Positions 15,967 through 25,165 are shown, counted from the stretch's first letter. The stretch: 42,465 bases of DNA from Elusimicrobiota bacterium (GCA_016212825.1 JACRDS010000160.1:1-42465), one strand, 5' to 3'. The notes: generated from the letters alone by a model not told the origin. Numbers and translations: made by a program.

Positions 15967-17595
15967 ATGCGCCTGCGGCGTCTCTCCCTCGCCCTGCTCT
16001 CCGGCGGGATCCTCGGCGCCGGCTATTGGCCGGGCTCCTGGGGGGTCTTCGCCTGGGCCGCCTATGTCCCGCTCCTGTGGGTCGTCCGGGATTCGACTCC
16101 GCGCCAGGCCTTCCTGTGGGGGATGGCGTTCTCCGGCGCCGAGTTCGCCGCCGCGACGCCCTGGCTCTACGATGTCGTGCGCCGCTGGCTCGAACTGCCC
16201 GCGCCGGCGCGCGCCTTCTGCTTCGCCGCGCTCTGCGCCTATCACGGGCTCATGGCGGGGCTGGCCTGCGCGGCCGGCAGGCGGCTGGCCCAGCTCTGGC
16301 ACGACCGGCGCGGGACAGACCTGACGGCGGCCGCGGCCGCGTTCATGGTCCCGGCCCTGGTGGCGGCGGAAGGGTTCTTCCCCCGCCAGTTCCCCGCGCA
16401 GCTGGCCGAGACGCAGCTCTTCCATCTGCCCTCCGTCCAGCTCCTCGAAGCGGCAGGCCCGGCCGGCCTGGCCTGGCTCATCATCGGGTTCAACGCGGCG
16501 CTCTACCTCTGCTTCCGGTCCTACAAAGCGTCGTCCGACCAGTTCCGAAGGTATGCCGCCCTGCTGGCATGCGTCGTGGTCGTCCTGGCAGCCAATGAAG
16601 CCTGGGGGCGCTGGCGGATGTCCCGGGTCGACTCGGAGACGGCCCTCCGGATCGCGCAGGGGCGCTCGCTGCGGGTCGGGATGGTCCAGGGACGGCTCCC
16701 TCACGACCGGGATTACCTGCGCCTCTCCCATGAGCGGGACCTGCACGCGCACAACCTGTCCGCCTACGACAGGCTCAGCCGGGAGGCCCTGGCCTCGGGT
16801 CCGCTGGACCTGCTCATCTGGCCGGGGAACATACTGCCCGACGTCTTCGATTACGGTTCCGCGGACAGCTTCGACCCGTCCCTGGGAGGCAAGCCCCTGG
16901 GCAGCTTCCTGCGCGAGCGGATCTCCGGCCGCGTCCCGACCATGTTCTACACGGTCGGCCGGGACCGCGACGGGGCCCGGCGCTGGGCCGTCGTGCTGAC
17001 CAGCCCCTCCCAGGAGCCTCTGGCCCTGGCGGAGAAGATGATCCTGACGCCCTTCGGGGACTACACTCCGGGAGGAAGCCTCTTCCCCTTCCTGCGGCGC
17101 CTCAACCCCAACACGCGCGCCATGAGCCGGGGGACACGGCCGGGAGTGCTCCGGCTGCCGGATAAAGCCCGCATCGCCGTCCTCATCTGCTACGAGGACC
17201 TGGTCCCCGGCTACGCCGCGGGGTTCCTCCCCCTGGGCGCCGAGGTCTTCGCGGACATCGCCGGCAACAGCTGGGACGACACGACCATGCTGCCGTACCA
17301 GCACATGCGCTTCGCCGCCCTGCGCGCCGTGGAGAACCGCCGTTACCTCCTGCGCAGCACCATCAGCGGCGTCAGCGCGGTCATCGATCCGGCCGGCCGG
17401 ATCGTGCAGAGCATCGGCGCTCGCGAGGAAGGGGTCATCACGACGACGGTCGCCCTGCTGGACGGCCAGCCTCTCTCCGGTCTGGTCGGCCGCTGGCTCT
17501 ATCGGCTGGCCGCCGGGCTCCTGGCGGGGCTGTGCCTGGCGGGACTCAGCGCGAGAAGGACTGGAGGGCCTCGAACTCGGCCGCGAAGCCCCTGA
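15967..17595 (+). CDS. lnt: Apolipoprotein N-acyltransferase-like protein, catalytic Glu replaced
   Basis: About 542 residues. The ATG at 15967 is preferred over 15958 because AGGA lies ten bases before it. Six or so N-terminal membrane helices precede a nitrilase-fold periplasmic domain. The Lys (EKMILTPFGDYTP, K357) and nucleophile Cys (LICYEDL, C408) of the nitrilase triad are present, and ENRRYLLRSTISGVSAVID is typical of Lnt. The expected WPE of the first triad member reads WPGN (G287, codon GGG at 16825-16827). Lnt N-acylates the lipoprotein cysteine after Lgt and signal peptidase II. With Gly for Glu this copy may be inactive, altered, or carry a one-base sequence error. Its 3' end overlaps the convergent PLD-like gene by 50 bp. 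Confidence 0.85.
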   Translation: MRLRRLSLALLSGGILGAGYWPGSWGVFAWAAYVPLLWVVRDSTPRQAFLWGMAFSGAEFAAATPWLYDVVRRWLELPAPARAFCFAALCAYHGLMAGLACAAGRRLAQLWHDRRGTDLTAAAAAFMVPALVAAEGFFPRQFPAQLAETQLFHLPSVQLLEAAGPAGLAWLIIGFNAALYLCFRSYKASSDQFRRYAALLACVVVVLAANEAWGRWRMSRVDSETALRIAQGRSLRVGMVQGRLPHDRDYLRLSHERDLHAHNLSAYDRLSREALASGPLDLLIWPGNILPDVFDYGSADSFDPSLGGKPLGSFLRERISGRVPTMFYTVGRDRDGARRWAVVLTSPSQEPLALAEKMILTPFGDYTPGGSLFPFLRRLNPNTRAMSRGTRPGVLRLPDKARIAVLICYEDLVPGYAAGFLPLGAEVFADIAGNSWDDTTMLPYQHMRFAALRAVENRRYLLRSTISGVSAVIDPAGRIVQSIGAREEGVITTTVALLDGQPLSGLVGRWLYRLAAGLLAGLCLAGLSARRTGGPRTRPRSP

Positions 17596-18751
17596 GGTCG
17601 GCGGGCGCCGTGGAGAAGAGGGCCGCGCCCAGGCCCCCGTCGGCGAAGGTCTCGAAGGACCCGAGCTGGGCGAGCTCGCCGTCGAGGACCGCGAACTGGG
17701 CGCGCAGGTCCTCGCCGCCGAAGGGGGAGACCTGGACGCCCGCCTGCAAGAGAGGCTGGAGGTCTCCGCCCGAGGCCAGGTCCTGGCCGGCCACGATGCG
17801 CACCACGGCGCCGTGGCCGCGGGCGTCGAGGATGGCTTGCGCGAGCCTGGAGGTCAGGCGGGGCAGGACGGCGTCCACGGAGGTCCTGCAGATCGATATG
17901 GCGGAGGCCAAGCGGTCTTCGCTGACGCCCTGCACGGGCATGGCCCAGGCAGGCCAGGAGCGGCCCTTGAAGCGCAGGGAGCCAAGTTCCTCCTCGGCCT
18001 GGGGGCCTTCTCCGGAGGCCACGGCCAGGCCGGAGAGGGGCTTGGCCTGGGACCAGAGCCAGGCCCAATAGGAGGAGAAGCCCAGCACCGTACCGGGGTC
18101 GTCTCGGAAGGCCAGGCCGTGGTGGGCCGCGGGGGCGTCCCCGGGCTTGAAAGAGCCCATCTCCACGATCCGGCCGTCGAGCAGGGCGAAGCTGCCGGAC
18201 CAGAGACGCACGCGGCCGGCGGCGGGCAAGGAGCGCAGGAGGGCTCCGCTGTAGATGACCGCGCGCAGCTCGGCCGAGCGGGACGCGCCGCCGGCCGGAG
18301 CGACCTGCCCGTAGGAGGTGAGCAGGCGCACGTCCACTTTGCGGCGCTTGGCGCGCACCAGCGCCTCGGAGACCTGCGGCGAAGCGAAGACCGGGGCGGC
18401 CAGGAAGACCGAAGTCTGGGCCGCGTCTATGGCCGAGGCCAGGACCGGCTCAGCCCCGCCGCCGAAGCGGTAGGAGCCCAGGGCCGCGCCGTTGAGGTCC
18501 ACGGCCGGGACCGGGGGCGCCGGCGGCAGCTTCGCCGCCGCGGGGACATCCCGTCCCCGCAGGCTGGGGGAGAAGACGAAGCGGATGGCCGGGCCGCCGT
18601 TGGAGAACAGGTTCTCCAGGGCCTGGCGGTCGGAGGGCAGGGGGGAGGCGCTGACCCCGGCGTGGGCGGCGAAGAGGCTGGCCGGAGCCAGCCAGAGGAG
18701 GAGCATGGACAACGACGCCCGGCGCGCCGCTCGGCGCGGATCTGCCGTCAT
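17546..18751 (-). CDS. Secreted phospholipase-D-fold protein with degenerate HKD motifs
   Basis: 401 residues. A long n-region and hydrophobic core (MLLLWLAPASLFAAHA) form an export signal; an internal ATG at that point is an alternative start. Two PLD-like repeats are visible. The first runs from AIDAAQTSVFLAAPVF to SGSFALLDGRIVEMGSF, the second from AISICRTSVDAVL to LRAQFAVLDGELAQLGSF. In active family members the segment before each 'DG...GSF' reads HxK; here these positions are SGSF and RAQF, so both catalytic His and Lys appear to be lost. It probably keeps the fold as a binding or structural protein. Its end overlaps the convergent lnt-like gene. Confidence 0.72.
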   Translation of the reverse strand: MTADPRRAARRASLSMLLLWLAPASLFAAHAGVSASPLPSDRQALENLFSNGGPAIRFVFSPSLRGRDVPAAAKLPPAPPVPAVDLNGAALGSYRFGGGAEPVLASAIDAAQTSVFLAAPVFASPQVSEALVRAKRRKVDVRLLTSYGQVAPAGGASRSAELRAVIYSGALLRSLPAAGRVRLWSGSFALLDGRIVEMGSFKPGDAPAAHHGLAFRDDPGTVLGFSSYWAWLWSQAKPLSGLAVASGEGPQAEEELGSLRFKGRSWPAWAMPVQGVSEDRLASAISICRTSVDAVLPRLTSRLAQAILDARGHGAVVRIVAGQDLASGGDLQPLLQAGVQVSPFGGEDLRAQFAVLDGELAQLGSFETFADGGLGAALFSTAPADLRGFAAEFEALQSFSR

Positions 18752-18870
18752 AAGAGGATTTTAGCGGTCCCGGGACGACCCCTCCTGAGGACTATGGCCT
18801 ACTCTCCCCTGGGCCCAAAGGCCCACCCTGGACAACCCGCTCTCAGACCGCTACGATAGGACTGCCCGCC

Positions 18871-19218
18871 ATGGAGCCCAAGTACCTCCGCATGATCCGA
18901 GGCATCCGGGAGCCGCCGGACGCGGAGCGCACCTGGTCCGTGTACATGGTGCGCTGCTCGGACGGCTCCCTCTACACGGGCGCGGCCAAGGGCGTGGATG
19001 AGCGGGTGGCCAAGCACAACGCCGGCCGCGGCGCGGCCTACACCCGGCCCCGGCGGCCGGTCCGCCTCGTGTACCGCGAGGACGGCCTCACCCGCTCCGA
19101 AGCCCTGGTCCGGGAAGCAGGCATCAAATCCCTCCCCAAGCCGGGCAAGGAGATCCTCGTCGGAGGGCCCCGTTTGATTTCGAAGAAGAAAAGAGGGAGA
19201 ATAGCCCACCGATGCTGA
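18871..19218 (+). CDS. GIY-YIG nuclease domain protein (UPF0213/YhbQ-like)
   Basis: 115 residues. The GIY-YIG core is clear: WSVYMVRCSDGSLYTG, then a helix with R in VDERVAKHNAG, AAYTRPRRPVRLVY, and a Glu-bearing helix in SEALVREAGIKSL. YhbQ-type proteins are small stand-alone GIY-YIG domains implicated in DNA repair or processing. An N-terminal extension of about 20 residues precedes the domain. The last seven bases overlap the start of the next gene, so the two may be co-transcribed, though their functions look unrelated. Function beyond the fold is not known. Confidence 0.85.
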   Translation: MEPKYLRMIRGIREPPDAERTWSVYMVRCSDGSLYTGAAKGVDERVAKHNAGRGAAYTRPRRPVRLVYREDGLTRSEALVREAGIKSLPKPGKEILVGGPRLISKKKRGRIAHRC

Positions 19219-20729
19219 GGACAGGATTCCTGCTGCTCTTCTGGACGGCCCAGGCCCACGCGGCCCCCGCCCTGGTCAAGGAGCCGGGGGTGCGCCTCTC
19301 CTCCGCGGTCGTGGGAGGCGCGGTGAACGCCCCCCCCGACGCCAACAATCCCATGAAGATCGTCAACGCCGGCACGCGCTTCTACTACATCCGCGGCAGC
19401 ACCGCCGTCTACTCCGCGCTCACCAACGACGGCGGCCAGACCTTCGTGGACGATGCCGGCATCCGCCTGTCGTCGGCCACGCCGCCGCTGCTGCACATCT
19501 CCTCCATCACCGGGCTCTCCATCCTGCCCCTCACCCCCGTCCCCGGCGGGGGCTACCGGATGGTCTACACGGCGGTCTCCACGAGCGCCGCCGGCGACGT
19601 CTACGACGTCTGCAGCGCGACCTCGGCCGACGGCCTGGCCTGGGCCAACGACACCGGCACGCGCATCAGCGGCGGCGGGAACTTCCTGGGCTCCCCCTCC
19701 CTCGTCAAGCTGGGGACCGGGGAGTGGCGCCTCTACTACATCCAGAACACCGGGGCCGCGACCTTGGCCAACCGGCGCATCCACTCCGCCCTGTCCAGCG
19801 ACCAGGGACGCAACTTCCCGACCAAAGGCCAGCTGGCCTTCTCCGCCGGCCAGGCCGGGGATGTGGCCGCCACCAAGCTCACCAACGGCCGCATCCGCCT
19901 CTACTACACCGCCCCCCTCTCCGGAGAGACCACGAACTCCACCCTCGTCAGCGCCCTGTCCCAGGCGGGCGACGCCGGCGGGACCCTCTTCGACGCCGAA
20001 GCCGGGGTGCGCCTGGCCACGGACTCGGCCTCGGGCTTCCTAAGCGCCCCCTTCGTCATCCGCTCCACGGACTCCTGGCGCTGGAAGCTCTATTACAACT
20101 ACGCGCCCTTCGCGACCGCGGTCAGCACCGCCGAGGTCTTCTCCGCCTCGGCCTACGCCCCCGCGCCCTCGGCCATGAGCCCAAGCACCGTCCTGCGCAC
20201 CGCCGGCTCCACCGCCTTCACTGTCACGGGAGACGGCTTCTCGCAGACCGCGGTGCCGGTCCTGACCCTGAACCAGGGCGGGACGGTCATCGCCTCGGAC
20301 GCCGCCGCCACGCGCACGGACGACCAGACCCTCTCCGTCAACTTCACCCTCACCGGGAGAGCCCTCGGCTCCTGGGACCTCAAGGCGGTCAACGACAACG
20401 GCTACAGCGGGACGCTGAGCGGCGCCCTCTACCTGGACTTCGCCCCGGGCACGGTGCGCATGACCGACAACCTCATGCGTCCGAGCCTGGGGACCCAGGC
20501 CCGCATCGACGTCATGACCTTCAGCGCCGGCCCGCTCAGCGTGAAGCTCTACACCCTCGACGGCGGGCTGGTCAAGACGCTCTATGACGGCCCCGCGCCC
20601 GAAGGAACCACCACCCTCTTCTGGGACGGGAAGACCGGCGGAGGCCGCACGGTCGCCAGCGGCGTCTATCTCCTGCGCGCGGTCGGCATGAAGCTCATGA
20701 CCAGCGAGAAGATCGTGGTGATCAAGTGA
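19212..20729 (+). CDS. Secreted beta-repeat protein with C-terminal FlgD-like Ig domain
   Basis: 505 residues. A Sec signal (MLRTGFLLLFWTAQAHA) is followed by beta-rich repeats with recurring 'GVRLSS/GTRISG' and 'RLYYI/RLYYT/KLYYNY' elements, which look like a five-bladed beta-propeller of the glycosidase-like or sialidase-like kind (about residues 20-310). An IPT/TIG-like segment follows (SPSTVLRTAGSTAFTVTGDGF). The end is a FlgD-like Ig fold: SVKLYTLDGGLVKTLYDG, LFWDGKTGGGRTVASGVYLL, finishing in KIVVIK, which resembles sorting domains of proteins displayed by type-9-like export. The next gene, a PorV/PorQ-like barrel, overlaps it by three bases. Confidence 0.7.
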   Translation: MLRTGFLLLFWTAQAHAAPALVKEPGVRLSSAVVGGAVNAPPDANNPMKIVNAGTRFYYIRGSTAVYSALTNDGGQTFVDDAGIRLSSATPPLLHISSITGLSILPLTPVPGGGYRMVYTAVSTSAAGDVYDVCSATSADGLAWANDTGTRISGGGNFLGSPSLVKLGTGEWRLYYIQNTGAATLANRRIHSALSSDQGRNFPTKGQLAFSAGQAGDVAATKLTNGRIRLYYTAPLSGETTNSTLVSALSQAGDAGGTLFDAEAGVRLATDSASGFLSAPFVIRSTDSWRWKLYYNYAPFATAVSTAEVFSASAYAPAPSAMSPSTVLRTAGSTAFTVTGDGFSQTAVPVLTLNQGGTVIASDAAATRTDDQTLSVNFTLTGRALGSWDLKAVNDNGYSGTLSGALYLDFAPGTVRMTDNLMRPSLGTQARIDVMTFSAGPLSVKLYTLDGGLVKTLYDGPAPEGTTTLFWDGKTGGGRTVASGVYLLRAVGMKLMTSEKIVVIK

Positions 20730-21670
20730 GGCCGTCCCTCGCCCTGCTCCTCCTGCTGTCCCTGCCCGCCTCCGGACTGCGCGCCGAGCCGGGGGGCACC
20801 GCGGCCGCCACCCTGCGCCGCCCCCTGACCGCGCGGCCCGTGGGCATGGGCGAGGCCTTCGCGGCGGTGGACGGCGGCCTCGATTCCCTCGGCTACAACC
20901 CCGCGGGAGCGGGCCGGCTCAAGAAGCCGGAGCTGGGCACGAGCTATCTGCGCGGCGCGGCCGGGGACGATTTCGGCTTCCTGGGCTACTCCCACCCCTT
21001 CCCCCTGGCGACCCTCACCGGAGCCATGGTCTATTACAACGCCGGGACCATCGAGCTCAACCTCTCGGACGGCACCCGGGGCCCGCGCACGGCCCAGCAG
21101 GACATGGTCGGCCTGCTCAGCGCCGCGCTCCCCCTGGGCGCAGGCCTCTGCCTGGGCGGCACCGCCAAGTTCTACCGCTTCGAACTGGCCCAGGAAGCCC
21201 GGGCCGCGGGCTTCGCCGGGGACCTGGGAGCCGTCTGGCACACTCCCCTCTCCGGCCTCAACCTGGGAGCAGCCATCCAGAACCTGGGGCCGGATGTGAG
21301 GTACGAATCCGTCGGCGACCCCCTGCCCAGCGCGGCGCGCTTCGGCGCGGCCTACGACTTCAGCCTGGCGAAGCTGCGCTATTTCAGTGAAGGCGGGTTC
21401 AGCTTCAACCGCTTCCTGGTGACCGCCGACGCCGTCAAGCCGCGCGACCAGCGCAGCGTCCTCCCCTCCACCGGCCTGGAGATGGGCATGTCCCTGGGCG
21501 ACGCCAGCGACATGGCCCTGCGCTTCGGCTACCTGTTCGAGCGCGACATCGCCAACTTCACATTCGGCGCGGGCTTCCGCCAGGGGCGCTGGCGCCTGGA
21601 CTACGGCCTGGGCGTCGGCCGCGATGATGTGGAGAGCACGCACCATGTCACCCTCGGCGCGCGCTTCTGA
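20726..21670 (+). CDS. PorV/PorQ-like outer-membrane beta-barrel protein
   Basis: 314 residues, GTG start overlapping the upstream stop (GTGA). A signal peptide is followed by a typical PorV/PorQ opening: RPVGMGEAFAAVDGGLDSLGYNPAGAGRL, quoted here only in part as GMGEAFAAV and GYNPAG. Alternating beta strands follow to a C-terminal aromatic (GARF), usual for barrels. In Bacteroidota, PorV shuttles type IX secretion substrates at the outer membrane; similar proteins occur widely elsewhere. Translational coupling with a secreted protein that ends in an FlgD-like domain suggests a cargo/handler pair, which is inference. Confidence 0.75.
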   Translation: MRPSLALLLLLSLPASGLRAEPGGTAAATLRRPLTARPVGMGEAFAAVDGGLDSLGYNPAGAGRLKKPELGTSYLRGAAGDDFGFLGYSHPFPLATLTGAMVYYNAGTIELNLSDGTRGPRTAQQDMVGLLSAALPLGAGLCLGGTAKFYRFELAQEARAAGFAGDLGAVWHTPLSGLNLGAAIQNLGPDVRYESVGDPLPSAARFGAAYDFSLAKLRYFSEGGFSFNRFLVTADAVKPRDQRSVLPSTGLEMGMSLGDASDMALRFGYLFERDIANFTFGAGFRQGRWRLDYGLGVGRDDVESTHHVTLGARF

Positions 21671-21679
21671 CCGCTGCGC

Positions 21680-23923
21680 ATGAAGCGCTCCCGCGGCAGG
21701 GCCTTCTGGCTGCGGCTCCCGGTCCTCGCCGCGCTGGCCCTGGCCGCGGGCGCCGGGGTCGTGGCCTACCGGGCCGAGGTCCTGCTCTCCCGTCTGGTCC
21801 TGGGCGGCCTGGGACAGAACTTCTCCACCCGGGTCTTCGCGGCTCCGGCCGCCCTGGGCGAGGGAGTCCCCCGCGACCCGCGGCGGTTCCTGGCCCGCCT
21901 CGACCGCCTGAGCTATCGCCGGGTCCGCGAGCCGCGCGCGCCGGGTGAATATTCCTGGACGGCCCCGGTCCTGACGCTCTTCCTGCGCGGCTTCGCCGCC
22001 CCCCTGCCGGCCCAGAACCCCGGGCTCTTCACGGCCTCCTTCCCGGAGGACGGCGGTCCGGCCCGGGTCCAGGACGCCTCCGGAGCCCCCGTGCCGAGGG
22101 TCTGGCTCGAGCCGGAGCCGGCGGCCGAGCTCTCCGGCACCAGGAAGGTCCGCCGCGAGCCGGCCGCCTTCGCGGACGTCCCGCAGGCCCTGCGGGACGC
22201 GGTCGTGGCCACGGAGGACAAGCGCTTCTTCAGCCACTGGGGTCTCGACCCCAGGGCCGTGGCCCGCTCGGTCCTCAGCGACCTCAAGGGCGGCTCGGTC
22301 CTGCAGGGCGGCAGCACCATCACCCAGCAGCTGGCCAAGAACCTGTTCCTCACCCCGCGCCGGACCCTGCGCCGCAAGCTCGCCGAGGCCGGCTTCTCCT
22401 TCTACCTGGAGGCGCGCCTGAGCAAGGAGCGCCTACTCGCCCTCTACCTCAACGAGATCTACATGGGCCAGGACGGCCCCACGGCCGTGGCCGGGGTCAA
22501 GGCCGCGGCCCGCTTCTACTTCGACAAGGACCTGGGCCGCCTCTCTTTGGGGGAATGCGCCATGCTCGCGGGAATAATCCGCTCCCCCTACCGCTACAAC
22601 CCACGCCGGGACCCGCAGGCGGCGCAGGAGCGGCGCGACTTCGTCCTGCGCCGGATGCGCGAGGAAGGCTACATCACGCCGGCGCAGCTGCGCCGCGGAC
22701 TGGGGGAGTCTCTCCTCGTGACCGACCGGCCCTCGCGGGAGCGCCGCGGCCCCTCCTACTTCGTCGCCGAAGTGATCCGCCAGGCCCTGCCGCGCTACGG
22801 CGAGGAAGCCCTCTTCCGCGAAGGGCTGAGCCTCTACACGACCATGGACCCCCTGGCCCAGGCCGCGGCCGAGGGCGCCGTGCGCCGCCTGCCCGCCCAG
22901 GGCGCCCTGGCCGCGCTCTCCCCCGAGGACGGCCGCGTCCTGGCCCTGGTGGGAGGCCGCGATTTCTCGGAGAGCCAGTTCAACCGCGCGACCCAGGCCC
23001 GCCGCCAGCCCGGCTCCGCCTTCAAGCCCTTCCTCTACGGCGCCGCCCTGGAAAGAGGGCACACGCCCGCCTCCCAGCTCGACGACCGTCCGAAAGCCTA
23101 CCCTGGGTCCGCGGGCCCCTGGACGCCGCGCAACTACGACGGCGTCTATCAGGGCACCACCACCATGCGCACGGCCCTGGCCCATTCCCTCAACGCGGCG
23201 GCCGTCGACCTGGCCAACCAGGTCGGCCCTCCCGCCATCGCGGAGTTCGCCCGGCGCATGGGCGTGGCAAGCCCGCTGGAGGAGAGCTTGGCCCTGGCCC
23301 TGGGGACGTCCGAGGTCTCCCTCCTCGAGCTGACCGCCGCCTACGCGCCCTTCGCCAACGGCGGCTTCCGGGTGGAGCCGCGCCTCATCGACGCGGTCTA
23401 CGACGCCCAGGGCTCGGTGCTGGAGTTCGCGCAGGGCCGGAAAGAGGCCGCGCTCGACCCGGCCCGGGCCTACCTGCTCACATCCCTGCTGGAGAGCGTG
23501 GTCGCCGAAGGGACGGCCCGGAGCCTGCCCCTGCTGGGCTTCTCGCGGCCCTGCGCCGGCAAGACCGGCACCACCGAAGAGGGCCGCGACGCCTGGTTCG
23601 TGGGCTACACGCCCCAGCTGCTGGCCGGGGCCTGGGTGGGCGACGACAGGAACCGGCCCCTCAAGCTCACCGGGGCCAAGGACGCCCTTCCGGTCTGGGC
23701 CGCCTTCATGAAGGCGGCCGCAGAAGGCCCGGCGCAGCCCTTCCTCCAGCCGCAGGGTCTGGTGACCGTGGCCATCGACCCCGCCTCCGGCCTGAAGGCC
23801 CGGGCCGGCTGCCCCCAACGTCGGGACGAAGTCTTCGCGGCGGGCACGGAGCCGACCCAGGACTGCCCCCTGCACAAGGGCGGGGTCTGGGGCTGGTTCA
23901 AGAGCCTCTTCCGCCGGCCTTGA
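21680..23923 (+). CDS. Class A penicillin-binding protein (PBP1A/1B-like)
   Basis: 747 residues. Short cytoplasmic start, one membrane helix, a UB2H-like region (about 50-150), then the GT51 glycosyltransferase with EDKRFFSHWGLD (catalytic E179), GGSTITQQLAKNLFL and LYLNEIYMG. The transpeptidase carries SxxK at S446 (GSAFKPF), SLN, and KTGTTEEGRDAWFVGYT (K628). It polymerises and cross-links peptidoglycan at the outer face of the inner membrane. All key residues are present. Starts nine bases after the PorV-like gene. The 3' end is 12 bp from the convergent nonahaem cytochrome gene, with a small CCGGCC/GGCCGG hairpin between. Confidence 0.93.
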   Translation: MKRSRGRAFWLRLPVLAALALAAGAGVVAYRAEVLLSRLVLGGLGQNFSTRVFAAPAALGEGVPRDPRRFLARLDRLSYRRVREPRAPGEYSWTAPVLTLFLRGFAAPLPAQNPGLFTASFPEDGGPARVQDASGAPVPRVWLEPEPAAELSGTRKVRREPAAFADVPQALRDAVVATEDKRFFSHWGLDPRAVARSVLSDLKGGSVLQGGSTITQQLAKNLFLTPRRTLRRKLAEAGFSFYLEARLSKERLLALYLNEIYMGQDGPTAVAGVKAAARFYFDKDLGRLSLGECAMLAGIIRSPYRYNPRRDPQAAQERRDFVLRRMREEGYITPAQLRRGLGESLLVTDRPSRERRGPSYFVAEVIRQALPRYGEEALFREGLSLYTTMDPLAQAAAEGAVRRLPAQGALAALSPEDGRVLALVGGRDFSESQFNRATQARRQPGSAFKPFLYGAALERGHTPASQLDDRPKAYPGSAGPWTPRNYDGVYQGTTTMRTALAHSLNAAAVDLANQVGPPAIAEFARRMGVASPLEESLALALGTSEVSLLELTAAYAPFANGGFRVEPRLIDAVYDAQGSVLEFAQGRKEAALDPARAYLLTSLLESVVAEGTARSLPLLGFSRPCAGKTGTTEEGRDAWFVGYTPQLLAGAWVGDDRNRPLKLTGAKDALPVWAAFMKAAAEGPAQPFLQPQGLVTVAIDPASGLKARAGCPQRRDEVFAAGTEPTQDCPLHKGGVWGWFKSLFRRP

Positions 23924-23935
23924 GAACGGCCGGGG

Positions 23936-25165
23936 TCAGCTCTCCAGGTCGCGGATCTTGAGGCAGAGGACCACCACCAGGAAGGTGATGAGCAGGGTCG
24001 CGACACCCAGGCCGATGCGGCGCCGGCTGAACTCCCAGACCGCCTTGCGCGCCGTCTCCGCGGCCTTCTGCGCCGCGGCCAGGCCCGAGGTGACCTTCTC
24101 CTGGACCGCCGCGACGCGGAAAGAGTGCACCGCGGTCCGGGCCTGGAAGAAGGCCTGCTTGGCCTCCTGAAGCGCGTCCCAGCCCGCGGCCACGTCCATG
24201 CCCTTGGCCTCGGCGGCCTTCAAGCCGCCGTCGGCCGCCTCGTAGGCGGACTGCATCCCGTCGAGCAGGCCCTTCATCTCCTCGGCGGTCCGGCTGCCCG
24301 GGTCCCCCGGGCGGTGGCACTTGCGGCAGACGCCCTTCTCTCCGTCGAGCAGAGCGGTGTCGGGATGGGAGATGTCGTGGTGGCCGTGGCAGGTGGCGCA
24401 GACATGGAAGCGCTTCTTGCCCCAGGTGGACGCCATGGGGCTCTTGGCGAAGAGCTCCATGTTGCCGGCATGGCACTGGCCGCAGGTCAGGCTGATGTCC
24501 GCCACGCCGGGCGGGGTGGCGCCGTGGTTGCCGTGGCAGCTGTTGCAGGCCGGCGCGGCGCTGTCGCCCCGCTCCAGAAGGGCCTTGCCGTGGACGCTGC
24601 CGGAGTACTTGGCGGCCTGGTCCGTAGGCAGCCCGTAGCCCTTCATGCGCTTGGCGTCCGAGTGGCAGGCGCCGCAGGTGGCGGGCACGTTCTTGGCGTA
24701 GACCGTGGAGCGGGGGTCTTTGGGCGGCAGGATGGAGTGCGCGGTGTGGCAGGAGGCGCAGGTCGCGACCTTCTCGTCCCCGGCCTTGAGCCGCTCCCCA
24801 TGGCGGCTGGTCCAGTACTTCTCCTCCTGGTCCACGGGCACGGAGGGGTTGTAGCGCTTCATGAGCCTGGCCTGGGAATGGCACTTGCCGCAGAAGGCCG
24901 GGACCTCGGCGGGCTTGGGCGCTCCCACGAAGCCGGCCTCCGGGCTCATGGCCTCCCCCATGTCCGCCTTGGAGGGGTCGCCCCCGTGGCAGGAGTGGCA
25001 GGAGAGGCCCTTCTGGTTGTGGATGTCCTGCTGGAAAGAGCGCAGAACGGCCTTGTGCTTGGCCTCCAGAGCGGCGTGGCATACGATGCACTGGTTCTTC
25101 CCCTCGGCTCGGGCCGGATGGGGAAGCAGGCAGCCCAGCAGCAGGAGTAGGGCGGCTCGGCTCAT
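23936..25165 (-). CDS. Nonahaem cytochrome c with helical C-terminus and tail anchor
   Basis: 409 residues. Signal peptide (MSRAALLLLLGCLLPHPARA), then nine CxxCH motifs between about residues 25 and 265 (CIVCH, CHSCH, CGKCH, CASCH, CGACH, CNSCH, CGQCH, CATCH, CRKCH). HTAHS, HGNHG and HGHHD pairs provide distal ligands. About 100 residues of Ala/Glu/Lys-rich helix follow, then a membrane anchor near the end (LGVATLLITFLVVVLCL). It would face the periplasm and accept electrons from the membrane module. Last gene of a seven-gene minus-strand operon; its ATG overlaps the cytochrome b stop (ATGA). Confidence 0.88.
   Translation of the reverse strand: MSRAALLLLLGCLLPHPARAEGKNQCIVCHAALEAKHKAVLRSFQQDIHNQKGLSCHSCHGGDPSKADMGEAMSPEAGFVGAPKPAEVPAFCGKCHSQARLMKRYNPSVPVDQEEKYWTSRHGERLKAGDEKVATCASCHTAHSILPPKDPRSTVYAKNVPATCGACHSDAKRMKGYGLPTDQAAKYSGSVHGKALLERGDSAAPACNSCHGNHGATPPGVADISLTCGQCHAGNMELFAKSPMASTWGKKRFHVCATCHGHHDISHPDTALLDGEKGVCRKCHRPGDPGSRTAEEMKGLLDGMQSAYEAADGGLKAAEAKGMDVAAGWDALQEAKQAFFQARTAVHSFRVAAVQEKVTSGLAAAQKAAETARKAVWEFSRRRIGLGVATLLITFLVVVLCLKIRDLES

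Noticed and set aside
23914-23933. Bidirectional terminator between the PBP and nonahaem genes
   Set aside because: The stem is only 6 bp with an 8-nt loop, lacks a T-tract on either strand and overlaps the PBP stop; too weak to call.
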